DNA of 64,000 nt from Bacillota bacterium (GCA_023664625.1 JAMPFD010000010.1:43005-107004), one strand, 5' to 3'; shown: positions 27,846 to 38,696, counted from the stretch's first letter. The notes: generated by a model not told the origin, from the letters alone. Translations and numbers: made by a program.

Positions 27846-28498
27846 ACCAAACCACAGAAATCATCTTCGACAACCTTTTCATACTTCTGCGCCGGAAAGC
27901 TTTCGGCTCAGAAGAAGAGACCCTGCCCATGTCCCAATGGAAGTGGAAACAGGCGGAACGCCTGATGAAGAAAGCAGAGGAAGACCCAGAGCCATACTCA
28001 GGCGCAGAAACATACCACTTTATAAGCCAATTCCAAGAAAAAAAAAGGGACATGATATGGCGGGAAGAGCCACACACAATCGACACATCAACCGAAACCC
28101 TGGAACTTCTAAACCTTATTATATACAATATAAACCATATAGAAAGACTCGGCTTCTCCGTCCACGGCATCATTCTTATCGGACAATATCTCCGCCGGCG
28201 CGGAGACCGCGTGGACTTTGTCAAACTTGACAACTGGATAAACAAACTGCACATACGCCGCATGACATCACTCATCGGGTCAATCCTGACAGAGATCTTC
28301 AATTTCGATGACGACGAGGTGCCGTTTCTATACAAAAAATACAAGAAAGCAAGGATACTTCTCTGTACCCAACTGCATAACGGCACATCCACCGGTTTTG
28401 TCCACAAAACAGGCTCGCTTTTGCGCTACTCCCCTTTCGGAGCCGTAGGCTATTGGGGCCAGCTGACGAAAAAGGCACTTGACAGCATCGAAGAATAG
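27842..28498 (+). CDS. Conserved-looking protein of unknown function coupled to the antiporter
   Basis: The start codon overlaps the antiporter stop in an ATGA arrangement. The 218-residue product is soluble, rich in charged and aromatic residues and mostly helical, with no signal peptide. A central stretch NLIIYNINHIERLGFSVHGIILIGQYLRRRGDRVD and the end LLRYSPFGAVGYWGQLTKKALD look structured. I do not recognise the family. Tight coupling suggests a partner or regulator of the antiporter, but this is only positional. Confidence 0.7.
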   Translation: MNQTTEIIFDNLFILLRRKAFGSEEETLPMSQWKWKQAERLMKKAEEDPEPYSGAETYHFISQFQEKKRDMIWREEPHTIDTSTETLELLNLIIYNINHIERLGFSVHGIILIGQYLRRRGDRVDFVKLDNWINKLHIRRMTSLIGSILTEIFNFDDDEVPFLYKKYKKARILLCTQLHNGTSTGFVHKTGSLLRYSPFGAVGYWGQLTKKALDSIEE

Positions 28499-28677
28499 AT
28501 CCAAGACCACCGGCATTATACAATCAAGGCCGGTCAAGGCCACCGGGAAAGTGCTATTTTTACCGTGTACGTACACAATCTTTAGCATTAACATTATTTT
28601 AACTTTTGGATAACATCTGACAATCAACATGTTACGAAAAAGTTACAGATAATCTCCAAAAAAAAACATAAAAAAAC

Positions 28678-28708
28678 TTTGCTGGTATCAAAAAAGTATG
28701 TACCTTTG
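28678..28708 (+). promoter_or_regulatory. Exact Bacteroidetes promoter of the 53-residue lipoprotein
   Basis: TTTG at 28678-28681, 19 bases, then TACCTTTG at 28701-28708 match the consensus fully. The leader to the ATG at 28759 would be about 44 bases. Confidence 0.8.
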
Positions 28709-28758
28709 CAACGTTTTAATAACAATTGATTGTTTTACAGATTTAAAAGCTTAAAGAA

Positions 28759-28920
28759 ATGAAGAAATTAGTATTTATGTTCGTAGCTATGGCAGCTATC
28801 TCTTTCGCATCATGTGGTGACAAGACTCAGCAGGCTGAGGCTACTGATACAGTTGACACAGTTGCAGTTGACACAGTTGCTGCTGACACACTGGTTGCTG
28901 ACACAACAGTTGCTGAGTAA
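28759..28920 (+). CDS. Very small repetitive lipoprotein (53 residues)
   Basis: The ATG at 28759 opens a 53-codon frame ending at 28920. The product begins MKKLVFMFVAMAAISFASCGDK, a lipoprotein signal with Cys19 as the lipid-bearing residue. The mature part is only 35 residues of degenerate DTV(A/V) repeats, acidic and probably disordered. An exact promoter lies upstream and a good terminator downstream, so it is a single-gene unit that is probably strongly expressed. It may be an abundant small envelope lipoprotein; I know no function. Confidence 0.8.
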   Translation: MKKLVFMFVAMAAISFASCGDKTQQAEATDTVDTVAVDTVAADTLVADTTVAE

Positions 28921-28950
28921 TATACTCAGTACGAACAGTACGACAGACAC

Positions 28951-28985
28951 GACCGCTGACTCTCAGAGTTGGCGGTCTTTTTGTT
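28951..28985 (+). terminator. Terminator after the small lipoprotein gene
   Basis: GACCGC (28951-28956) pairs with GCGGTC (28972-28977), with ACTCT/AGAGT inside, followed by a run of five T. It lies 30 bases after the stop. Confidence 0.85.
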
Positions 28986-29102
28986 TACGGGAATAACGCA
29001 TGTGACAAACTATCGTCTCACGACAACAACCTAAAAAAACGTGCGGGAGCACGGAAGAAAAAGATTACAATTCTGATTAAACTCATTCCTCATTATCCAT
29101 CC

Positions 29103-29909
29103 ATGATAGAAAAAGTAAAGAAAATCGTAGTTGAGGCATCACATCTGATGGCCACGGACTCTTTTGAGATAGAGGAAAAAGACGGCATGTCCAATATCGT
29201 GACATCCTCCGATGTCGCCGTTCAGGACTTCCTCTGCAAGAATCTCTCCGCCCTCCTGCCGGGCAGCGGCTTCCTGTGTGAAGAAAAGGACATCAATGAC
29301 CTGGCACAAGAACATACCTGGATTATCGATCCAATCGACGGCACGGCAAACTACAGCCGCGGCATAGCCCAATGTGCCGTATGCGTAGGACTGCGGAAGG
29401 ATAATGCCATGTTGCTCGGTATCGTCTATGTACCACTCACAGGCGAGCTGTTCTTTGCCGAGAAAGGCAAAGGTGCATTCCTCGAGATCATAGACTGTGA
29501 GACAAAAGCCACACTCAAACCTGCAAAACGCATAAAGGTATCAGGACGGCCGTTCGGCAATGCACTGCTCTGCACGGCACTCCCGGTATACCATAAGGAA
29601 CATGCCGGAGTATGCTCGGACATAATCAGTGAGGCATTTCCCCAGATAAACGACCTCCGGCGCTTCGGAGCCTGTGCCCCGGAACTCTGCTATGTGGCAA
29701 TGGGACGCTGTGAGATGTATTTTGAATATATCCTCAGCCCATGGGACTACGCTGCCGCATCCCTTATACTCACGGAGGCAGGAGGTATCATCACCGACCT
29801 GGAAGGCAATGCAGTGACATGTGTCACCCCTTGTGGCCTCATCGCCGGGAACTCTCACGAAAACCATCAGAAGCTGCTTGCAATCGTACGCAGACACTAC
29901 AGGAAATAA
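29103..29909 (+). CDS. Inositol-monophosphatase-family phosphatase
   Basis: The 268-residue protein has the metal-binding motifs of this family: GSGFLCEEKD, WIIDPIDGTANYSRG with the paired aspartates, and SPWDYAAASLILTEAGG near the C-terminus. Members are Mg2+-dependent phosphatases acting on inositol phosphate or on 3'-phosphoadenosine compounds. The motifs do not decide between SuhB-like and CysQ-like activity. No signal peptide is present. It stands alone between the small lipoprotein unit and a long gene-free gap. Confidence 0.9.
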   Translation: MIEKVKKIVVEASHLMATDSFEIEEKDGMSNIVTSSDVAVQDFLCKNLSALLPGSGFLCEEKDINDLAQEHTWIIDPIDGTANYSRGIAQCAVCVGLRKDNAMLLGIVYVPLTGELFFAEKGKGAFLEIIDCETKATLKPAKRIKVSGRPFGNALLCTALPVYHKEHAGVCSDIISEAFPQINDLRRFGACAPELCYVAMGRCEMYFEYILSPWDYAAASLILTEAGGIITDLEGNAVTCVTPCGLIAGNSHENHQKLLAIVRRHYRK

Positions 29910-30000
29910 GCATTCCGGCACTTGTCTGAATGTCTCATGACAGTCTGCACTACAAGGAGAATCAGGACAAACAAACCGGCCATCTACGACAGGAATAATT

Positions 30001-30080
30001 AAAGGTGACGATTTGCAGTCCAAAAGGTAACGTTTTTATATGTGAATCGTTACCTTTTGTACTGCAAATCGTCACCTTTT
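30001..30080. repeat. Intergenic palindrome of 22-bp units, locus C (convergent arrangement)
   Basis: Arms of 32 bases (30001-30032 and 30048-30079) pair with a single mismatch around a 15-base loop. Here the 22-bp units point toward the centre (plus 30001-30022 and 30023-30044; minus 30079-30058 and 30057-30036), the reverse of loci A, B and D. Units begin AAAGGTGAC (outer) and AAAGGTAAC (inner). The rest of the gap 29910-30275 holds nothing recognised. Confidence 0.85.
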
Positions 30081-30275
30081 AATTCCCAGACCAATATAAT
30101 CCTGAATATCAAAGAATTACAGCCACGTTAAATGCAACATAGCTTTTTCCTGTAAATTCCGGCGAGCCGTTATCCCAGACATCATCTTCACACAGTAAGG
30201 CCACGGCTGATTTTTCAACAGCAGCCCCTCCCGTCTGTCACGCCCCGCACCGGGAAATTCACCCTTCATACACAC

Positions 30276-30812
30276 TTATTCATACCCTCTGTTGCCCAAG
30301 GTAACGACATCAAGGTCCTTCATCTGCTCCCCGTCAATCGTCAGACGCACCAGCGTTCTCTCGGTATGCCATCCCTGTATGCCCGCCGCACCGGGATTGA
30401 CATGCAGCAGACCAAGAGACTTGTCTGCCATTACTTTCAGTATATGCGAATGTCCTGAGATGAACAGCCGTGGAGGATTATTGCATATCAGGTGCATGAC
30501 GGAACGGTCATACCTTCCCGGGTAGCCGCCGATATGTTTCATGAGCACTTCCACTCCCTCACATTTCCAGCGTAAGATCTCAGGAAAAGCAAGGCGCAGG
30601 TCTCCGCCGTCACAGTTCCCGCAGACAGCCCTGACAATCCGCACCTTCGGATTGCCGTCCCTGTCAGTACCGAATGGTGCGCTGAGACGTTCCAATATAT
30701 CCATTCCGCAGATGTCTCCGGCATGCCATATCTCGTCACATTCATCAAAGTACTGCAAATACTTGTCATCCCACCAGGAATGAGTATCGCTGATTATACC
30801 TATCCTTTTCAT
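30276..30812 (-). CDS. YfcE/MJ0936-type metallophosphoesterase
   Basis: From the ATG at 30810-30812 the product has 178 residues, beginning MKRIGIISDTHS. The calcineurin-like motifs follow in order: SDTHS, WHAGDI, CGNCDGG and FISGHSH, which hold the two metal ions. Members hydrolyse phosphodiesters; the natural substrate of this subgroup is mostly unknown. A longer start at 30863 would overlap the end of ligA and adds residues not typical of the family. The gene follows ligA on the same strand with a 43-base gap. Confidence 0.92.
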   Translation of the reverse strand: MKRIGIISDTHSWWDDKYLQYFDECDEIWHAGDICGMDILERLSAPFGTDRDGNPKVRIVRAVCGNCDGGDLRLAFPEILRWKCEGVEVLMKHIGGYPGRYDRSVMHLICNNPPRLFISGHSHILKVMADKSLGLLHVNPGAAGIQGWHTERTLVRLTIDGEQMKDLDVVTLGNRGYE

Positions 30813-30855
30813 TGTCACATGCTTTTCCCGATAAAAATGTCTGCTCCTGTCGGCA

Positions 30856-33057
<2,202 letters not shown>

Positions 33058-33093
33058 TTACAACAATATATGCAAAGAAATAGAAAAAATATG

Positions 33094-33235
33094 TACCTTT
33101 GCATAAGATAAGCGGCACCTCGGCAAACGTAAGCAAGCTACGTATGCGCTCGGTTTGCAGTATCTTTGCATAAGATAAGCGGCACCTCGGCAGACATGGG
33201 CAAGCTACGTATGCACCCGGTTTGCAGTATCTTTG
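33094..33235 (+). repeat. 67-bp tandem repeat carrying three -7-like boxes
   Basis: TACCTTTG at 33094, TATCTTTG at 33161 and TATCTTTG at 33228 are exactly 67 bases apart. The 67-bp segments between them are nearly identical, sharing GCATAAGATAAGCGGCACCT, GCAAGCTACGTATGC and CGGTTTGCAG. Each box fits TAnnTTTG, so this may be a multiplied promoter element. The last box would start transcription near 33242, ahead of the MaoC-type gene at 33335. From memory, similar GCGGCACCTCGGC-type segments occur before many genes in Prevotella and Bacteroides. Confidence 0.8.
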
Positions 33236-33334
33236 CATAAGGCTGACCGATTCCACGAGGGACGGAAAACATAGTTTTCTGTCGCCGGCATGATAATAAG
33301 AACAACGGCAAAACTAAAACAAAAAAATACAAAA

Positions 33335-33802
33335 ATGGCAAAAGTTATTATTAACTCGTATGACGAGTTTGCTGAATATCTCGGCAAAGAGATAGGCACA
33401 ACAGACTGGTTTCAGATTGACCAGGACCGTATAAACCTTTTCGCTGACGCGACACTGGACTATCAGTGGATTCACGTGGATGTGGAGCGGGCAAAGACTG
33501 AAAGCCCTTTCAAGTCTACAATTGCGCACGGCTATCTGACCATGTCTCTCCTCCCGAAACTGTGGTATGACACTATTGAGGTCAACAACGTAGCGCAACT
33601 CGTCAACTATGGCCTGGACAAGATGAAATTCGGCATGCCGGTTATCACGGGAAGTTCTATCCGCATGAAGACTGTCCTTCATAATATTCAGAACCTCCGC
33701 GGTGTATGCAAGGCTGAAATTAAGTTCACAATTGAAATCAAGGACCAGCGCAAGCCTGCCCTGGAAGGTATCGCGACCTTCCTTTATTACTTCAACAAGT
33801 AA
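33335..33802 (+). CDS. MaoC-like hotdog-fold dehydratase
   Basis: From the ATG at 33335 the product has 155 residues, starting MAKVIINSYDEFAEYLGKEIG. The segment FADATLDYQWIHVDVERAK followed by TIAHGYLTMSLLPKL is the MaoC-type hydratase signature, with the catalytic Asp and His. Such proteins hydrate or dehydrate acyl-CoA or acyl-ACP thioesters. The upstream in-frame start at 33290 adds 15 residues that do not belong to the family. No fatty-acid genes are adjacent, so the substrate remains open. Confidence 0.9.
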   Translation: MAKVIINSYDEFAEYLGKEIGTTDWFQIDQDRINLFADATLDYQWIHVDVERAKTESPFKSTIAHGYLTMSLLPKLWYDTIEVNNVAQLVNYGLDKMKFGMPVITGSSIRMKTVLHNIQNLRGVCKAEIKFTIEIKDQRKPALEGIATFLYYFNK

Positions 33803-33924
33803 GAATCTTGGTACATTTGGCCCCGGTCATAAGAATCTTACTGCCATGCTATTATTGCTGTAAGACCGGATATACTGCTTAAAGAAGCGGCAACAAGAAA
33901 CGAAACGTATGGCCAAATGTCATA

Positions 33925-33976
33925 AAACATGAATGTCCGGACTGCATCAAGCCGAGCAGTCCGGACATTCATGTTT
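33925..33976. terminator. Bidirectional hairpin between convergent maoC-like and htpX genes
   Basis: A perfect 21-bp inverted repeat (33925-33945 and 33956-33976, core GTCCGGACTGC) surrounds a 10-base loop, with AAAC and GTTT at its edges. It lies between two convergent genes and likely ends transcription from both sides. A second distant inverted pair, ACATTTGGCC at 33813 and GGCCAAATGT at 33911, lies before it. Confidence 0.7.
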
Positions 33977-34043
33977 ATACTGTAGAATAGCAAATTGCAC
34001 GCCAAGGCTGTCTGTTCCACCATGCCTTATTGGCACTTCCTGA

Positions 34044-35051
34044 TCAGAATTGCTCAAGAATCTTTATTCTCTTGGCTGTATCGGGATGTGTGGAGAAGAG
34101 GCTTCCCATAAAGGAGCTGAAACCCGAAAGCGCCATCTGCGGATGAATTATGAACATTTGCGCCACATCGTCACGCCCAGTATTCCCAAGTCCGGGGTCT
34201 CCTGATATTTTCCTTAGGGCTGAAGCGAGTGCCAACGGGTTGCCGCAGAGTTCTGCTCCGCCGGCATCGGCCATATACTCACGCCTCCGTGAGATGGCGA
34301 AACGTGTCATCATTGTGAACAGATAGGCTATCGCACAGCAAAAGACACCTATCAGCATCACCATTGCCATGGAAACTCCGCTGCCTTTTTCGTCATCACG
34401 GCTGCCGCGGCTTCCACCGCCAAACCACAGCATGTGGTAGAACATATTGTAGACCATACCCATAATAGTTGATATTATGCCTACAAAAACAATACTGATG
34501 ACAAGCAGACGGGTATCATTATTGCGGATATGTGTCAGCTCATGGCCTATCACTCCGGCAAGCTCATCATCGTCAAGCAACCTGAGCAGACCTGTCGTTA
34601 CCGTCACAGTATATGACTTGCTGTCTATACCTGAGGCAAAAGCATTAAGCTGCGGATCGTCAATGACATTGATTTTCGGCATTTCCATGCCACAGGCCAT
34701 TGTCAGGTTCTCCACTATATTGTACACGCGCGGATTCTCACGGCGTTCCAAAGGGCGGGCACCTGTAGCGGAACGTATCATGGACGTATTGCTGAAATAG
34801 GCTATGGCAAACCATAGTCCCACTCCGCCAACTACCCACGGGAGGGCTCTGAAGAAATAGTAATTGACGGCATCGGCATCCAACCGGTGGACTAATTCTC
34901 CGTACTCGTTATAATATCCGCCCCCAAAATAATTGACCAAAGCAAGGAATACCCACACCATGCCGAGCATAATGACAGGAAACATTATGAGAAGGATTAT
35001 GCTCATAATGTTATTTCTCGACTGCTGGGTTTGCATTCCGACATATTTCAT
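34044..35051 (-). CDS. htpX: M48-family membrane metalloprotease (HtpX-like)
   Basis: The 335-residue protein has two N-terminal membrane segments (about 15-40 and 70-88), the zinc motif HELTH in GVIGHELTHIRNND, two further hydrophobic segments after it, and the EYMADAGGAELCGNP stretch that supplies the third zinc ligand. HtpX-type proteases degrade misfolded inner-membrane proteins. It is encoded 81 bases after lemA on the same strand, a frequent pairing. Length is slightly above the E. coli enzyme, mainly in the loop before the final helices. Confidence 0.93.
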   Translation of the reverse strand: MKYVGMQTQQSRNNIMSIILLIMFPVIMLGMVWVFLALVNYFGGGYYNEYGELVHRLDADAVNYYFFRALPWVVGGVGLWFAIAYFSNTSMIRSATGARPLERRENPRVYNIVENLTMACGMEMPKINVIDDPQLNAFASGIDSKSYTVTVTTGLLRLLDDDELAGVIGHELTHIRNNDTRLLVISIVFVGIISTIMGMVYNMFYHMLWFGGGSRGSRDDEKGSGVSMAMVMLIGVFCCAIAYLFTMMTRFAISRRREYMADAGGAELCGNPLALASALRKISGDPGLGNTGRDDVAQMFIIHPQMALSGFSSFMGSLFSTHPDTAKRIKILEQF

Positions 35052-35132
35052 ACTTCTATACTTTTCAAAAAGACAGAACTACAATTGCCGGCAATCCGCC
35101 AAAGTCATGACCGCCGGACAATTTCTCCACAC

Positions 35133-35696
35133 TCAGAAACTCACTTCCGGAGCTTTTTCCACAGCCGCACGGTCAGCAGGAGCAATCTCAAACATCGGCT
35201 CCCGCTGGAATCCGAACATGCCTGCAAGGATATTTCCGGGGAATGTCTGCACGGCATTGTTCAGCTCACGTGTGGTTGAATTGAAGAAACGGCGTGTTGC
35301 AGCAAGCTTGTTCTCTATGTCTGACAACTCACCCTGCAATTGAAGGAAGTTCTGATTAGCCTTTAGTTCAGGATAGGCCTCAACAGAGACTTTCAGCCCG
35401 GAGAGCGCACTGGAAAGCATGTTGTCCGCATTAATCTTATCATTCAGATTTGTGGCTGACATACACGCAGAGCGTGCTGCCGTCACGGCCTCAAGCAGTT
35501 CCTTCTCATGCTTGGCATATCCCTTTACGGTCGCCACAAGCTGTGGCACAAGATCATAACGCTGTTTCAGCTGTACGTCAATATTACTGAAAGCGTTCTC
35601 ACGGTTGTTGCGCAAGCGCACAAGATTGTTGTAGATAGAAATCACCCAAAGTACAATCAGTACTACAACGGCGATAATGACAATTGATGTAATCAT
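35133..35696 (-). CDS. lemA: LemA family protein
   Basis: The 187-residue protein has one N-terminal membrane segment (about 3-21, ITSIVIIAVVVLIVLWVISIY) and then the helical LemA domain with YNNLVRLRNNRENAFSNIDVQLKQRYDLVPQLVATVKGYAKHE and the conserved FNSTTRELNNAVQTFPGNILAGMFGF. The bulk of the protein is a long helical bundle. Its function is not established. It is the upstream partner of the HtpX-like protease gene, suggesting that the two work together at the membrane. Confidence 0.95.
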   Translation of the reverse strand: MITSIVIIAVVVLIVLWVISIYNNLVRLRNNRENAFSNIDVQLKQRYDLVPQLVATVKGYAKHEKELLEAVTAARSACMSATNLNDKINADNMLSSALSGLKVSVEAYPELKANQNFLQLQGELSDIENKLAATRRFFNSTTRELNNAVQTFPGNILAGMFGFQREPMFEIAPADRAAVEKAPEVSF

Positions 35697-35795
35697 ATTT
35701 TCTGTTTTTAATTATATTCCCACATGATTTATATCCGTATCTCGTATGACTCAGATAATCATCGTTGCATAATGATGCAGCTAAAAATCAATATA

Positions 35796-35835
35796 CAAAA
35801 ATAACGCCAAATGTCGGAATTGACAAATTGGCGTT
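35796..35835 (-). terminator. Terminator after the lytic transglycosylase gene
   Basis: AACGCCAA (35803-35810) pairs with TTGGCGTT (35828-35835), extended by TGTC/GACA. On the minus strand a T-rich ATTTTTG follows. It lies 58 bases past the stop of the transglycosylase gene. Confidence 0.65.
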
Positions 35836-35892
35836 GATTTTTTATGCTTTATTACACATTTTCAAAAGAAATTGTGGATAAATCACAATGTC

Positions 35893-36309
35893 TCACTTCA
35901 TTGCCGCAAGTACCTTTCTATAATATCTGTTGGTACTTCTCAGACGATAATTTACTCCACCGTTCCATGCCCTGATGGCTTTCTCAATGTTATTGTCCTT
36001 GTTGTAATGGCTCTGTATGAGCAAAAACATTTCCTTGGACTTCTCTACAGAGAAACGGTCCTGAAGAGTATAGCGCTTCTTGGAGTTGCGCGATTTAAGG
36101 ATATTGTTGCAGTCCTTAACCAAAATCGGGTTAATCTGCATCGCACCACATGACAGTCCGTTCACTGCCTTTGGGTTTCCTTCACTCTCAACCTGGATGA
36201 TTGCCGCCATTACTGGCTCCCAATCAAATGCTTCCTTAGCGGTTGCGGACACTGTTGATAATAATAATACTACAAATGATAATACAATCTTTTTTGAATT
36301 AAAAGTCAT
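35893..36309 (-). CDS. Small lytic transglycosylase (SLT domain)
   Basis: The 138-residue product has a signal peptide (about 1-24, ending STVSATA) and a compact SLT fold. Glu41 in IIQVESEGNPKAV is the catalytic acid, followed by GLSCGAMQINPIL and the closing AIRAWNGGVNY motif. Such enzymes cut the glycan strand of peptidoglycan between MurNAc and GlcNAc with formation of 1,6-anhydroMurNAc. It has no cell-wall binding module and is near the minimum size. It is a single gene divergent from the acyl-CoA synthetase. Confidence 0.92.
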   Translation of the reverse strand: MTFNSKKIVLSFVVLLLSTVSATAKEAFDWEPVMAAIIQVESEGNPKAVNGLSCGAMQINPILVKDCNNILKSRNSKKRYTLQDRFSVEKSKEMFLLIQSHYNKDNNIEKAIRAWNGGVNYRLRSTNRYYRKVLAAMK

Positions 36310-36745
36310 TATTTATTGGTTTCTGACACTTTGGAAACGACATCACGTCAATCCGCGAACTGCTATACTCTGGGATATGAGCATCCGCATATTAGCTATA
36401 TTACTTTTACCCTTGGATTCTCATCCATTCTATTATAATATATAATAAGGTGTTCCGTACGGAAGTTAGCAATTCTAAATGTCAATTAATACTGAGGGGC
36501 ATCCTCTTCCGGCAGTCTGCGACCAAGGGAAGAATCCCGAACACCCCCACCATAACATCGGCAAAGGTACCACATTCTATTGATACACGAAAACTTTGCT
36601 GTTGATTTCTAACTGTTTACATGTGTTTTTTTATTCTATGTCAAAATCTTTGCACAAAACAACTACAATGAGCAATAAACAAAACTATTTTACATAAACA
36701 TTCAATTTTGCACAGTTTTTCCTTGGCAATATGCGGAAAAAGAAT
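36310..36745. other. Divergent intergenic region before the transglycosylase and acyl-CoA synthetase genes
   Basis: The stretch is AT-rich without a convincing coding frame. It must hold the promoter of the leftward transglycosylase gene, but no clear TAnnTTTG box for that direction was identified. Nothing else was recognised. Confidence 0.4.
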
Positions 36746-36753
36746 TAATTTTG
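36746..36753 (+). promoter_or_regulatory. -7 box (TAATTTTG) of the acyl-CoA synthetase gene
   Basis: TAATTTTG lies 39 bases before the ATG at 36792. CTTGG near 36722 may serve as a weak -33. The predicted start of transcription near 36760 leaves only about 11 bases before a TTG at 36771, so the ATG at 36792 fits better. Confidence 0.5.
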
Positions 36754-36791
36754 CACATTGAACACGCCTTTTGTGCAAAAGAAATACAGAT

Positions 36792-38489
36792 ATGAAATTA
36801 GATAGAATGACCATGGAACACCTCAGTATTCCAGCTGAGATTCCAAGTTTCAACGCATACATAGAGCAGTCGATAATAGACCACTGGGATCTTAACGCGC
36901 TTACCGACTATCAAGGTGCCACGCTTCAGTACAAGGATGTGGCACGAAAGATTGAGAAATTGCACATCCTGTTTGAAAGTTGCGGCATCAAACCGGGAGA
37001 CAAGATTGCCATCTGCGGCAGAAACATGAGCCATTGGGCTGTAGCTTTCATGGCAACAATGACGTATGGTGCAGTCATAGTGCCTATTCTGCACGAATTC
37101 ACTCCTGACCAGATTCATAACATCGTGAACCACTCCGATGCGAGAATCCTCTTTGTCGGAGATGTCGTGGCCAACCAGATAGTTCCTGCCGAGATTCCGG
37201 CTTTGGATGGAATCATCAACCTTCAGGACTTCTCCCTCTTAGAGTCACGCACGGAAAAACTGACATACGCCCGCGAGCATCTTAACGAACTCTTCGGCAA
37301 AAAGTTCCCGAAATACTTCCGTAAGGAGCATGTCTCATACTTCAGGGAAGCCGACACTGAAGACCTTGCCATGATAAACTACACATCAGGCACCACCGGC
37401 TTCTCAAAGGGCGTAATGATTCCTTACCGTGCACTATGGGGAAACCTTGATTTTGCCCACAACGCACTTGGCAAATATGTCGCTCCTGGATACAAGACTA
37501 TCTCCATACTGCCTATGGCACACATGTACGGTATGGCATTTGAGTTTATCTACGAGTTCGTAGCCGGATGCCATATCCATTACCTGACACGCATTCCTTC
37601 ACCGGCCATTGTTGCACAGGCATTTGCCGATGTCAGGCCATGCATAATCATTGCCGTACCTCTCATCATTGAGAAAATCATAAAAAAGAAAGTATTGCCG
37701 AAAGTATCCGCACCGCATGTTAAGGCCCTCATGAAGACTCCTGTCGTCGGAACGAAGCTGAAAGCACGTATCCGAGAGCAGGTGTATCAGGCTTTCGGAG
37801 GCAGACTATATGAAATAATCGTAGGCGGAGCGGCGCTGAATCAGGAAGTGGAAAAGTTCCTCACGGACATCAGCTTCCCTGTTACAGTCGGATATGGTGC
37901 AACAGAATGCGCCCCAATCATATCCTATGATGACTGGCAGGACCGGGCAATAGGCTCATGCGGACGTGCCGCATACCACATGGAAGTGAAAATTGATTCG
38001 CCTGACCCACACAACATACCTGGTGAGATACTCACACGCGGATGCAATACCATGCTCGGTTACTACAAAAATGAGGAAGCGACAAAGAGCGTACTCATTG
38101 ACGGATGGTATCATACGGGTGACCTTGGTATAATGAATGAAAAAGGACAGATTTTCATAAAGGGACGATCCAAGAATATGCTCCTCGGTGCCAACGGACA
38201 AAATATCTATCCAGAAGAAATTGAGGACGCACTGTCAAGCCTCAGCATGGTAAGCGAATGCCTCGTAGTACAAAGAGGAGAAAAACTTGTCGGTCTTGTT
38301 TATCCAGACTATGACGAGGCAAAGAAGCAGAATCTTGACACAGAAGCCCTGAAAGGTATCATGGAACAGAACCGCGAGGATCTCAACTCCACACAGCCGG
38401 CATACCAGAAACTTGCGGCAATAGAACTGATGGAAACTGAGTTCAAGAAGACTCCAAAGAAGTCCATCAAGAGATATCTCTACAACTAA
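36792..38489 (+). CDS. AMP-forming long-chain acyl-CoA synthetase
   Basis: The 565-residue enzyme activates a fatty acid with ATP and joins it to CoA. The adenylate-forming motifs are MINYTSGTTGFSKGVMIPY (P-loop), VGYGATECAPIISY, DGWYHTGDLGIMNEKG and GRSKNMLLGANGQNIYPEEIE. A final lysine-bearing segment TPKKSIKRYLYN supplies the catalytic lysine of the C-terminal domain. It lacks a signal peptide. The ATG at 36792 is chosen over the in-frame TTG at 36771. A strong terminator follows, so it is probably monocistronic. Confidence 0.93.
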   Translation: MKLDRMTMEHLSIPAEIPSFNAYIEQSIIDHWDLNALTDYQGATLQYKDVARKIEKLHILFESCGIKPGDKIAICGRNMSHWAVAFMATMTYGAVIVPILHEFTPDQIHNIVNHSDARILFVGDVVANQIVPAEIPALDGIINLQDFSLLESRTEKLTYAREHLNELFGKKFPKYFRKEHVSYFREADTEDLAMINYTSGTTGFSKGVMIPYRALWGNLDFAHNALGKYVAPGYKTISILPMAHMYGMAFEFIYEFVAGCHIHYLTRIPSPAIVAQAFADVRPCIIIAVPLIIEKIIKKKVLPKVSAPHVKALMKTPVVGTKLKARIREQVYQAFGGRLYEIIVGGAALNQEVEKFLTDISFPVTVGYGATECAPIISYDDWQDRAIGSCGRAAYHMEVKIDSPDPHNIPGEILTRGCNTMLGYYKNEEATKSVLIDGWYHTGDLGIMNEKGQIFIKGRSKNMLLGANGQNIYPEEIEDALSSLSMVSECLVVQRGEKLVGLVYPDYDEAKKQNLDTEALKGIMEQNREDLNSTQPAYQKLAAIELMETEFKKTPKKSIKRYLYN

Positions 38490-38539
38490 ACTGTCCCGCA
38501 AACAGGAGCAGACATGCATATTCATACACGAAAGCACAG

Positions 38540-38578
38540 GAAAAAGCCCTGAAATTCATTGAATTTCAGGGCTTTTTC
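38540..38578 (+). terminator. Long perfect terminator after the acyl-CoA synthetase gene
   Basis: Two 19-base arms (38540-38558 and 38560-38578) pair perfectly around a single base, so the working loop is only a few bases. The core AAAAAGCCCTG/CAGGGCTTTTT supplies the T run on both strands. Confidence 0.9.
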
Positions 38579-38612
38579 ATACAATTGTCTTGCTAATGTC
38601 AAAATAAATCAC

Positions 38613-38620
38613 TACTTTTG
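38613..38620 (+). promoter_or_regulatory. -7 box (TACTTTTG) of the following unknown gene
   Basis: TACTTTTG fits TAnnTTTG; a TTG at 38590-38592 is close to the -33 position. Transcription would start near 38627. Confidence 0.5.
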
Positions 38621-38696
38621 TGACGGCAACATGTTCATTGTATGCATGCTGCACAAAGACCTTAAATCACCATCCCAAAAACATCATACGGAAAAC

